Of a DNA stretch of 64,000 bases, positions 10,174 to 20,930 are shown in pieces (position 1 is the stretch's first letter; each line of letters begins with the position of its first letter). The translations under genes and the position numbers were made by a program. The notes beneath the pieces were generated by a model. The model was not told the DNA's origin. It saw only the letters and a program-made list of their open reading frames with translations, and searched no databases. The DNA is from Suillus spraguei (taxonomy: Eukaryota; Basidiomycota; Agaricomycetes; Boletales; Suillaceae), in NCBI GenBank assembly GCA_016800925.1, contig JABCPU010000056.1:124001-188000 (forward strand), written 5' to 3'.

Positions 10174-13100
10174 ATGGTGGGCACAAGGCGAAAAAGCAAG
10201 GCTGCCGCAGCCGCAGCCACTCAGCACGACTACGATGGTGCATCAACTCAAGGAACAGACGAATTCAGCTGTCCCCAACCCTTCAGCATCTCACTACCTA
10301 TCGACGTTGATGTCGAAGCACTGTCAAGCTTGATACCAGACGTCTCATTTGCCACCCCAACCCCTGAAACAATAGTATCTGTTTACAGATTGCTCCTTGC
10401 ACAAGTCTCCGAAACCAATGCCACTCAGAGGGACTTAGAGGAGGCAAGAGCAGAGGTCGAACGGAGGGAAGTGGAACTAGACCAGGCTTATCAAGATGCG
10501 GAGAATAAGACGAAAAGTCTTGAAACTTCTCTCGAGAATGCTCAGAGCCAACTCGCAGTCACGCGGCAAGAAAAGGAACAGCTTGGTAGGTATAGTTCTG
10601 TTGTCAATGCATTCAAAGCTCATTTTTTCGCAGCTGCATCGAAAAGTAGCCTAGAAGCGCAGATATCAAACCTCAGCACCTCACAATCTACTTCGTCGAC
10701 AGAACTTGACCAATTGAAACATCGCATCGAGGACGCTGAACGTGAAAAACGTGACCTTATGGGTGTAGTAAATAGGTTAAAGGAAGACGCAGCGCAGCGC
10801 GACGGTGCGTTACTTGCATTTCTTTCATGAATACATAGTTTATATGTCGTAGATGAGGTGCAAAACTTGCGCAACAGTCTCCGCCATGCACGGCAAGAGC
10901 ACCAAACACAGGAGACTCAAATGCGTGAGCTTCGCTCATCAGAAGCATCCAATAAGGTATGCATGCTTCCTATCTGAAACTAGTACTCTTTCATCTAATG
11001 CACCTTTAGTTCAAGATCGACTCCCTCACGCAGCAACTCCAACTCGCACAGTCCGAAGTCGAGCGAGCAACCACCGAATTAGCGTCCAAAATCGAAGAAC
11101 ACGCTAAGTATCGACGCACGAAACATACTGAGTTTGCGACTCTGCAAGCTGCACACGACTCACTCACCCAGCAACACTCAGCATCGGAAAGCGCATTCAA
11201 AGCTCTCCAAAGCGCGCATTCGTCTCAAGCACACCAGCTCACGCAGGCTCTTGCACGTGTGCAGGATCTAACTGGACAGCTCGCAGAACAGGAAGCAGCG
11301 TTCACTAGTGAAGCATCCGGGTTGCGACGACTCGTAAACATTATGGAAGAACGCGAGAAGCAGGCGAAGGAGATTGTCGATGGCATTGAACGCGAATGGA
11401 CAGGTGTCGGAGAACGTGCCGAGCGACGCGAGGCAACTCTGCACGCTGAAGTCGAGAAGGAAAAGCGGGCCAGAGAGGAAGCGGAACGAAAGGTCGATCA
11501 ACTTGAGACAGTTCTCGAGCGTATGAACCGCGGTGAACTGCCTCTCGCCTCCCGCGGAACGCCCGTTCCAGGAACACCAGCCACCCCTGCTCGCAATTCT
11601 GCTCAAGTGGCCGGAATGGAGGGTATGCTTGGTCTGAGCCCGACAGTTGCAATGGTCAGCAGGGCACAGAAGACCGGCAAGACGTTTACCGAGGTCTATG
11701 CCGATTATGTTCGCTTGCAGGATGAATTTGCGAAGAAGTCATCCGAGTATGATCATATGGACAGAACTCTTTCTGCGGTGTTGGCTCAGATTGAGGAACG
11801 GGTGAGTTGCATTCCCATATTGTCAAAATAGTAGACCAATCCGTCTGTCCAGGCTCCCATTCTATCACAGCAACGGGAAGAGTATGACCGTTTACAATCT
11901 GAAGCTGCACAACTTGCCTCGCAACTCTCGACCGCGCTCGCGGAACGGGAAGCTAATTCAAACGCATTCCAAGAAGCCTCGCAGAAGCTGAAGAAGTCTC
12001 ACTCAGAGAATGAACTTCTGCAGCGACAGCTCGATGACCTTGGTCGGCAAGTTCAAACTCTGCTTAAGGAACTTGGAAGGCGCACTGACCCGTCTTTGCC
12101 TACGGATGCTGAGATGGATGAAATGGAACCATTACCAGCCGAAAACATCGATGCAGTCATCACGAACAACCTCGTGCTCTTCCGCAGTATTGGTGGGCTG
12201 CAAGAGCAGAACCAAAAGCTACTCAAGATTGTACGTGAGCTCGGATCCAAAATGGAGGCGGAGGAGCGTGAGTACCGCGAAGCGCTTGAACAGGAGCAGA
12301 GTGAAGCCGTAAGGGAGGCGCACGAGGCAATTCAGGATATGGTCGCACAGCTGGAGAGACAGAAGAAGAGCAGCGATATGACAATTCAGGCGTACATGAA
12401 GGAGCGCGATGCATTGAAAACCATGCTCGCGCGGGCTGAGCGCTCGGGACTGCATGCGGGTGTCAACGGCGACATCAACGGCGTCGCTGGTCCTATCAAG
12501 AACAATCTAGCTGCGGAACTTGAAGACGTGCAGGCTCAGTTCGAGGCTTATAAAGCTGAGATGGGCACGGATTCTAGCAAGCTTCGAGAGGAGTTACAGC
12601 AAGCGCATCGTGACCTCGGACAGGTCAACGTTACGCTTGCCAAGGCTAACGCCAAAACCGAATATCTCACCGGTAAGCACCCTCATAATTTGTTCGTGCC
12701 TTCGTTCGTTTGATTTTTCATTCAAGACCGTCATCGCATGAGCCAAGAGGAAGCAACGCTACATACCCGCAATCTCGACAACTTGACCAAGCGCAATCAA
12801 CAACTCTACGATCAGTATATCCGAATTGATATTGAGTGTAACCGAGCCCAGCAAGAGTTGTCCGAGGCTAATAGTCGTGTTGAGCAGTTGCGCAATGAGA
12901 ATGCCAACCTGCGTGCAGAGAAGAAAATATGGGAGGTGTGTCTTTTTGCTATGTTTACGAGAAATGTCATGTTGAATATTGACATTTCAAGTCTGTCCAA
13001 GTTCGCCTGGTGCAGGAGAACAAGACCCTTTCCGTGGAACGGTCTCAACTGGCTGACCTGATGGCCAATGTGCAGAGGATGCATGGCGACCTTGAACGAT

Positions 13101-16100
13101 CGGGAGAAAATGACCGCCGGCGTCTAGAGAATCAGGTCCAGGCGATGGATGACCAGATGTGCGTGTCTGGATGTACCCTCTTGATGTCACGAAAGGTTAA
13201 CCGACTGCAACAGGAAAGACATGAAGGTTCAGCTCTCGCAGGAGCGCGACGCAGTCCGCCATATTACGCTTCAGAAGGATATTGACATGAAGGACCTGCA
13301 AACCCGCTTGGACAAGACGGTGCGTTTCACTTTTGTAGAGATATGCATGTCCTCACATTTTACAGACCGAACAACTATCTCAAGTTCGGGAGTCTCTCGT
13401 CGGTGCAGAAACCAGCAAAGTCCACCTCCAAGAACGCATTGACCGACTTGCACGTCAACTACAGGGCAATGAGGAGAAGCTTGCCGTGTACGAACGTCGC
13501 CCATCTGTTGCCAATGGCGCTACTCTTGGTACTGAGCAGGACCTTCCACGTGAACAGCAACTCGAACAGGAAGTTGCGGAATTGCGGTTGGTGTCCAAGC
13601 ACTATGTTTATGGCACCATGCTGAACAGATCTGTTCTAGGTCTGCCCTGAAGGTCGCTCAAGTCGATCTCACAGCTGCTCGTAGTCATATGCAGCAATTC
13701 CAGGAGATCTCTCAAGCCAATGAAGTTGCTCTGTCTGCACTGAATGCTACACATGATCAATACAAGACTGAGACTGAGGCGCAGATTTCGAAGAACGAGG
13801 TATGGTCACTCTGATTTCTGGAGCTTTTGTTCTTATTCCGTTCTTTACAGCTGGAGTACAAGGCCCTGCAAGATAAACTGCGTAGCGTTGAAGATGATGT
13901 ACGACAATCTGCTGACAAATTCTCTGAACTTCAACGTACATTCGAGTCGGAACGGCTGGTTTGGACTAATGATAAGAAGACCTTGGAAGATACCATCATC
14001 GACTTAAGCACCTCTGAGAAGACTTCTGAGACTGACCGCACCACTCGCGAGAGTGAAGTTCGTCAGCAGGAGGAAAGGGCGCTTGTAAGTCGTCATCATT
14101 CTGTTGTTATCCGCATCCTTAGTCTTTCCAGGCTGCAGAAGATAGATACTCTCGTGAAGTGATCGTCCATGCTGAGTCGATCAAGACCATCGAGACCCTC
14201 AAACAACAGCTATCTGTCGCTCAAGCTACCTCCAGGGAGAACTTGTCAGAAGCTGCTGATTCCCAAGCTAAGCTGGCAGCATCTGAGGGCAGTTGGAAGC
14301 AGCAAAAAGAGGCTTTGGACAAGGAGATCGCTGATCTCAACACACGGTGGGTTTGATTTAACGCCGAGCAATTCTTAAATCTCACTCAAATACAGGTCCA
14401 AGGATCTGTCTGCACAGAATGCTCTCCTTCATCAACACCTCGAGACTGTCAGCACCCAAGCTACGCGCATACGTCAGGCTGCGGATTCCTCCGCTATGGA
14501 GGGCACTTCTAGTGACACAGATGTTGGCGGCGATGTGGATACCAAAGTTTCAGAGCTCAGATCTGTTGTGGCTTACCTGCGCAAGGAGAAAGAGATAGTT
14601 GATCTCCAGCTTGAGCTCAGCAAACAGGAGAATGTCCGCTTGAAGGCCCAGATTGAGCATCTGACTCAGAGTTTGCAAGAGACCAGGGCAACCCTTACTG
14701 AGGTACGTTTGTTAGTATTTAATAATGTTGACCGTGAATGATGCTGGCATCAGGAACGGGAACGGGCGATGGAAGCGGCGACTTCAGATGCTCAGCACGC
14801 TCAGATGTTGGAGAGGATCAACCAAGTCAACATTCTCCGGGAAAGCAATGCCACCCTCCGCGCTGACTGCGAGAATTATGCTAAACGTTCTCGCGAGCTC
14901 GACGCAAAACTCCAGGCATTGTCTACAGAGCTTGAGCCTGTGAGGGAACAGGCTCGTGTGGCACAGGCAGAGCTGCAGGCTAGAGATGCACAGATTACAC
15001 GTCTTGAGGGCGAGAGCCGCCGTTGGCAAGAACGCAATGCGCAGTTGCTGAGCAAAGTCAGTGTTCAGAATCATTTTATCTTTATTCAAGCTGACGTGGC
15101 TTGGCAGTATGATCGTACTGACCCTGCTGAGATCCAAACAATGAAAGATGAAATCGAAACGCTGAAAACTCAGAAGGCCGATGTGGAGAAATTAGCTGCA
15201 GAACGTGAAGAGCGAGCAAACACTGTTCAAGCCCGGGTACATATTTTCTTTCTAAACGATAACGCCGTTCTGACCAGTCTCAAGCTCTCACGTCTCGAGG
15301 CTAACTTCAGGATGCACAAAGATAACAACACGCAAAATGTTGAGAAGTTCAAGTCTAGCCTTGGGTTACTTAATAGCGAGAAGTCTCAGCTCAATGCCAC
15401 TGTTAGTGAGCTTGAGGGCAAGATCAAAACCATAACTGCCGAACGAGACGCATTGCGCACTACCTCGGCATCTGATGCGTCGCAGCAGTTGAACTCCCAG
15501 CTGGAGACGCTACGGCAAGAGAACCTCACTTTGGAGCAAGCCCTGGCTAATGAAAGAGCTGTGAAAGCCCAGGCGCTTGGTGAGGGTTCATCAGATCAAG
15601 CTACGCTCATTGTATGCTTTTCTCGCGAGTCCGAGTTTCGCTGCTCACCCTATCCGTCTAGGCTTCCCTCAGGGAAGAAAGAGATAAGCTTTTGGCAGAA
15701 AAGGAGGCTTCGAGCAAAGCTGGATCATCTACTCTACCTTCTGATGCACGTTCGTGGGAGTCAGAAAAACTTGAACTCGTAAAGGCGCGAGACGAGGCAT
15801 TGGCACGTGCTAGTGTTGGTCGCTTGGTTTGACTGTATGAAGCTACACTGACAGCTTGTTTTAGACCGTAGAAGATTTGGCGAAAAAGGCATCCGATGAC
15901 GTCAGGAACCTTCGTCAATCCAACGACAAATTCCAAGCTAGAATTCTCGAAATGCAGAAAAACAGAGAGAGGTTTAACTCGGAACAAGCAGCCATTGTCG
16001 CCGCCGCTGTCGAGAAGGCCAAGAGTGAAATAACTGCCGGCGGTGCTTCTGTGAACACTGAGGAACTCTCGAAGAAGCATGCCCAAGAACTGGAGGCTCT

Positions 16101-16899
16101 GCGAGCTCAGCTGACTGCCCAACACGAGGCGGCTCTCAAGGCAGCAGTAGACGCTGCCACTAAGACTGCCAAAACGGAGACCGTCACTTCCTCCGATGAG
16201 GCAACGCAGGCCGCTATTGCCGCTGCCATCGCTGCTCATGATGCAGAGCTCCAAGTTCGACATAGTGCAGAATTGGATGCGGCCGTCGAGCGGGGTAGAT
16301 TAGAATCACAGGCGAAGAGCAAGATCAAAGATGGTCAGCTTGTTCGATCTCAGGTCAAGCTTAAGGATCTGGAGGCGCAAGTGTTGGAGTGGCGAAAGGC
16401 TGGTTTGGTCCCCGAGGCTCCGCCACCGCAAACGCCCACAGCGTCGACCTCCAAGGTGCCACCCCCAGTTACTGCTACAGCTTCTACTTCACAACCAGCC
16501 ACGGCTTCCACTCAGGCAGCAACTGCACCCAGTGCAACAGCTGTGAAGCCTGCCACCACACCAGTAGGTCAAGCTGTAGCTGTTAGTGGAGAAAAGCCAC
16601 CCACCAGTGGTGCGGTCTCGCTTGGTGTCCCCAGAGGCCGAGGCCGAGGTGCTCCGCCCGGCGCTGCGAGAGGTCTCAGCATCCGGGGTCGAGCTGCAGT
16701 TCCTGGTCGGGGTAGCGCTCCATCCCCTGCTACAACTGCCCCTGGTACTACAGGGATGTCTATCATTGGTGCAGCTAGCAAACGTAGTCGAGAAGAAGAT
16801 CTGGCCGCGGACGATTCTCTGGCGAAGCGGCTGAAGCCTGCAGAAACCACCACCGCACCAAAACCCCCTGTTACTCTCCGTCGCCCACCTCCATCATAG
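10174..16899 (+). CDS. MLP1: TPR/MLP1-type nuclear pore basket coiled-coil protein
   Basis: Mlp1/TPR proteins form the filaments of the nuclear pore basket and take part in mRNP quality control and gene tethering. The gene spans about 6.7 kb with many introns of about 50 nt and should encode near 1,800-1,900 residues. Almost all of it is heptad-like coiled coil (repeated EKEQL, LEAQI, EELQQAHRDLGQVN, LDHLTQSL patterns) from about residue 80 on. The C-terminus changes to an Ala/Thr/Pro-rich tail with RGRGRG repeats and a basic SKRSREED...AKRLKP nuclear-localisation-like stretch, ending RRPPPS. That order (long coiled coil, then a disordered RG/KR tail) is the Mlp1/TPR layout. The start is taken at MVGTRRKSKA; an in-frame ATG at 10117 would add 19 residues. 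Confidence 0.85.
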
Positions 16900-17063
16900 C
16901 CGGACCTACAACAGTATAGCTATACTACATACTTGCATTCTACCATGACTCCACATATTGTATCAATATTTCACTTGTCGATTCACAATTATTATTACGT
17001 CTTGTTTGTCATTTGCATTCTGGTCGTGTACTAGGTAAGCCTAGCGCATCACGCTCAACGGAA

Positions 17064-17876
17064 CTACTTTGAAAAATCAAGATATTTGTCAGTTGCCTCC
17101 ACCAATCTCCTCCATCGTCCTCCGTTCCAGCTCTTCATTTCTTCCCACTCCTGATCCTCATAGCAATACCGTACCCAGTTGCATAATCCCGCAACCGTGA
17201 AGTCAGCAAAACATGGTGTATCCCCCAATATGAATTGACCGCTGCTCGTAGCATACCACCCGTCCAGAGTATTACATGCAACACGCAGTGCATTCCACTG
17301 CTTCTCTGTACTCTCGGGCGTTGCAAACTGCTCCCATGGAATGCCGAATCGCTCCGTACGATTGCGAATATAATACTCCTTGCTCTTGGGATTAAGCTTC
17401 TGAGCACCTCTAAAACAGGCCAGCAAGATGCCACCCCTTGTGGCGTCAAAGAACGCAGTGCGAAAGACGTGTACCAGCGCGGCTGTATTATTTGGTAGCA
17501 CTTTCGGTGTATCGGGGTATTGCTCATCAAGGTACTGTGCAATCGCAAAGGAGTCTGCAATCAACCTATTCGTATTGGGATCCATGATGACAGGAAGCGT
17601 GCACACGGGTGTTGGAATTCCCTTGAAGCTACGCACAGCGGTGGGTGCAAGGGAATGCTGTTCATAGAATGGCTTGATCTCCGGGAACTCAAGCCAGACG
17701 GTCTGAAAAGGCAGACCCTTGAAGGTGAGACAATATCTACAACACGTCAACGATGAGGAGGGACTCCTGAGGTGGGTAACATGCCTTGTTTTTATCGTAT
17801 TTGGAGACCATGGTTCATTTTGCAGGACGCTGGGAATATCATAGAAGATAATGGGTTTGAGATCTGGGATCGACAT
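17064..17876 (-). CDS. Glutathione S-transferase, GSTFuA-like, copy A (intact)
   Basis: Cytosolic GST-fold protein of about 254 residues. The N-terminal thioredoxin-like domain reads IFYDIPSVL...WSPNTIKTR then YCLTFKGLPF, followed by the glutathione-site motif LPVIMDP and ADSFAIAQYLDEQYPDTP. The helical C-terminal domain contains FILGDTPCFADFTVAGLCNW. This order matches the fungal-specific GSTFuA/Ure2p-like group, linked in wood and litter fungi to detoxification of plant phenolics; the substrate here is unknown. The one intron (17737-17784, 48 nt) has a GC donor (AAG then GCATGT) and is needed to keep frame (KTR-YCLTF). The start at 17876 (MSIPDLKPII) matches the paralogue at 20752. Confidence 0.87.
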   Translation of the reverse strand: MSIPDLKPIIFYDIPSVLQNEPWSPNTIKTRHVTHLRSPSSSLTCCRYCLTFKGLPFQTVWLEFPEIKPFYEQHSLAPTAVRSFKGIPTPVCTLPVIMDPNTNRLIADSFAIAQYLDEQYPDTPKVLPNNTAALVHVFRTAFFDATRGGILLACFRGAQKLNPKSKEYYIRNRTERFGIPWEQFATPESTEKQWNALRVACNTLDGWYATSSGQFILGDTPCFADFTVAGLCNWVRYCYEDQEWEEMKSWNGGRWRRLVEATDKYLDFSK

Positions 17877-17944
17877 TGTTTCCGCGCAGAGTAGCACGGA
17901 GTTCTATTCCCTTATACTGGCATATCATCGCCACACAAAATTGG

Positions 17945-18347
17945 TCATTTAAGTAGTATCATCACAAAAGCAATCTCCCCCACAACTTTGAGGATGCTCT
18001 TGATTTTGATACCACTAACAGTTTGGCTCAAGTCCTGCATGTTGTTTTGGCTATCCGCCAAACGCGAGATTTCTTCAAGACTTCCGAGTTCGGCCATCAA
18101 TTGAGCAATCTGCCCCATACCTTGCACGACGCTCTCGACGCTGGCAGGGCTCTCGTTGCTGGGGTCTTCAAACTGGAGTCCTGTTAACGCACGATCACGT
18201 TCGGAAGTGACCCCATGAGGACTGGAGATGCATTCAGTGGGTCTGCTCAGTGGTTGTGAGAGAGACGTACGAGTATGGAGTAGGGGCTGCAAGACTTGGG
18301 ACAAACGAGGCTACGACGGCGAGAGCGACAAGGGCGGAAAAATGCAT
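17945..18347 (-). CDS. SSP1: small secreted protein family member, 3' end replaced
   Basis: Two exons (18271-18347 and 17945-18221, intron 18222-18270 with GTACGT donor) encode 117 residues. A signal peptide (MHFSALVALAVVASFVPSLA) is followed by APTPYSPHGV, the family motif TSERDRALTGLQFED, and helical segments such as MGQIAQLMAELGSLEEISRLADSQN. No cysteines. I do not recognise the family; the function is unknown and secretion is inferred from the leader. Compared with SSP3, homology stops near GEIAF and a new ending (VMILLK, stop) is used directly beside the GST copy A 5' flank, so the 3' end looks truncated by a rearrangement. Confidence 0.7.
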
Positions 18348-18996
18348 AATGGGCTCGAATGAATGGCCTTGTCAAATTTCGGAAATAAATGGCGAGTGAA
18401 TTGATTGAATTAGCAGCTGAGGTGTCTGCCTTTTAAACAGGAGAAGATTGTGGCCAGCGCATGAGCCCCAGTGAAAACCGGTCAGCGCAGGAGCGTGTGA
18501 GGGGGTGTCACATCGCGCCAGCTGAAACCGCCCTCACGATCTCGACAGGAAATCTGGACGAATACACGATGCAAAAGAAATCAATGTTGTGCGTCGTCGT
18601 GCGAGAGTCGTTCAAGTTATTACTACACGCTGTGGCACTCCGTTGCATTCCTTTCGAGCGGTTTATATCGTGCGAGAACAGTTCATATCATGTTGCTTGC
18701 TACCGGTACGAAATACGAATACGATGCATTGGAATGGTATGAAACAAAAGCAGTTGAAACAGAGCACGAAGAACAGTCCCGACAGCATGTGGCAACGTGT
18801 GCGCTCAAAGCAGGGTACTGTCGACGACTAACCCGACACCCAGACATTCACAAGTTGTCTCGGAAGTAGGACCCCGTAAGTGTTTGGCTCGCAATCGTGT
18901 GCTCATTCAATGAAACACTCCAGAGCTGCTGCCAGCACGCACCGTCTCTGAAATTTCGAAAGCACGCATAGCTGTTCCGATTTCAACATTCTGTCA
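18348..18996 (-). repeat. SSP upstream cassette, copy 1
   Basis: About 650 bp before SSP1, in minus orientation, match the DNA upstream of SSP2 and SSP3: shared blocks include CCGCTCGAAAGGAATG, GACTCTCGCACGAC, CATGCGCTGGCCACAATC and TTTAAAAGGCAGACACCTC (a TATA-like element about 85-95 bases before the ATG). The match runs out to the block ending GACAGAATGTT near 18996. Confidence 0.7.
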
Positions 18997-19938
18997 CAAG
19001 TATTTGTTATTTACTTAGTATCAAGACACTGGTATATAAAACCATCAGGCTAATTGCCACCTCACATCAGCATGCAAACAATGGACCTCGTGGCTGCCGC
19101 CGTCACAACCTCAGTATAAATGATATCATCTTTCCCACTACAACCATTCGTCGAAATCCCATTTTGTACCTTGATAAGCTACAGCATGAACTACGAGCAC
19201 GCCGCAGTATCTCTACAAATACTTGTTCGCACCCTGTGCAGGCTTACAATCACAACAGTATCTTCGTGCTCTTGAGCGACATAATCATTCTTATTGTCGA
19301 TGTCATAACTTCCGTGCGACTATAATAAAAAATAAGTGGGATCCCATCGTTGCTGTGGCATCAGATAATCATCCAAGGACCGACCTACCTGCGCAAAGAA
19401 CCAGGAAGGTATTTGAAGGTGTACGGAAGATGAAACTGAAAGCAAGCATGACGCAACTTGACGATGACGCTATGACGACGCAGCCCTATACGTCCTAGTA
19501 CGCCCTACGATGATTGGACACCGCGACTCCGTCTACATACTGTAAGGACGGAGCGATTTGCAATTTTCGTGTCGACGCCATGTGCGCGATCCACTGGAAG
19601 CCTTTTTGTGCTCGCTATGCTGCGCTCGGAGAGACTCATCAGTATAGGCGCGCTCGGAGACATCTCACCGCTCTCGAAATCCCATACGCTCCTCCACTTT
19701 ACTAACCGTCCGAATAACTGTTAGTGCGGTCGTCCCTTCCCGTAACAGTAAATTGTCTACCCCTGAGTGATCCGCGCGTTCTCGCACTGTGGTCTGGCTT
19801 TCCATAGCTTACTGATAATCGGAGTACAGAGTACTTGAATATTTGTCCAGTCACAGTTTCAGGTCACTAAAATTCCCGTTTGTCGTTTGCATTCTGGTCA
19901 TGTAGGTAAGCCGAGCGCATCACGCTCAACAGAACTAC
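18997..19938. other. Intergenic region, no gene recognised
   Basis: No supported gene. The last 50-60 bp before 19939 (GTTTGCATTCTGGTC ... GAGCGCATCACGCTCAAC) match 17005-17063, showing that the 3' flank was duplicated together with the GST gene. Confidence 0.45.
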
Positions 19939-20752
19939 TTACTTCGGAAAATCAAGATATTTGTCAGTTGCCTCCACCAGTCTCCTCCACCGCCCCCCAT
20001 TCCAGCTCTTCATTTCTTCCCATTCTTGATCCTCATGGCAATACCGTATCCAGTTGCATAGTCCCGCAACCGTGAAGTCAGCAAAACACGGTGTATCCCC
20101 TAATATGAATTGACTGGTGCTCTTCCCATACCACCCGTCTACTGTATTGCATGCAGCACGCAGTGCATTCCACTGTTCCTCTGTCTTCTCGGGCGTTGCA
20201 AACTGTTCCCACGGAATGCCAAATTGCTCCTCTCGATCGCGAATATAATACTCCTTGCTCTTGGGATTAAGCTTCTGAGCACCTCTAAAAACAGGCCACC
20301 AACATGGTGTCATTTATGGCTTCAAAGAACGCGGTCTGAAAGATATGTATCAGCGCGGCTGTGTTATTTGGCAGCACTTTCGGTGTATCGGGGTATTGCT
20401 CATCAAGGTACTGTGCAATCGCAAAGGAGTCTGCAATCAACCTATTCGTATTTGGATCCATGATGACAGGGTGCGTACACACGGGTGTTCGGGTTCCGCT
20501 GAGGTTATGCAAGGTGCTGGGTACAAGGGAATGCTGTTCGTAGAATGACTTGATCTCCGGGAACTCGAGCCAGACGGTCTGGAAGGGTAGACCCTTGAAA
20601 GTGAGACAATATCTATGACACGTCAACGACGACGACGAGCTCCTGAGGTAGGTAACATGCCTTGTTTTTATCGTATTTGGAGACCATGGTTCATCCTGCA
20701 GTACGCTGGCAACATCATAGAAGATAATGGGTTTGAGACCTGGGATTGACAT
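19939..20752 (-). pseudogene. Glutathione S-transferase, GSTFuA-like, copy B (1-bp insertion)
   Basis: Close paralogue of the GST at 17064-17876, same strand. The start MSIPGLKPIIFYD, the same GC-AG intron (AAG then GCATGT), and all C-terminal motifs (FILGDTPCFADFTVAGLCNW, end KYLDFPK) are present. At 20287-20291 there are five A on the plus strand where copy A has four, so the minus strand reads GCC TGT TTT TAG and stops just before the RGAQKLNPKSKEYY helix. The product would lose most of the C-terminal domain. Because the change is in a homopolymer, a sequence error is a real alternative. Confidence 0.78.
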
Positions 20753-20930
20753 TGTTTCTAGTATGATATCCGCGTAGAGTAGCACGGAGTGGAGTTTTGT
20801 CAGTACATGATGTACAGTACAAGGCAAAGCTCTTATCTAGCTAGGGAAAGCTGTGTGCTACTGCGTCATCATGGTATTGATCACCGGCTTACTGATAATT
20901 TACGTAAATAGCAGTACATACTATTCTCCG

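Noticed and set aside
11268..16853. Numerous minus-strand ORFs of 60-200 residues opposite the MLP1-like gene
   Set aside because: Shadows of the coiled-coil coding strand with no domain content.
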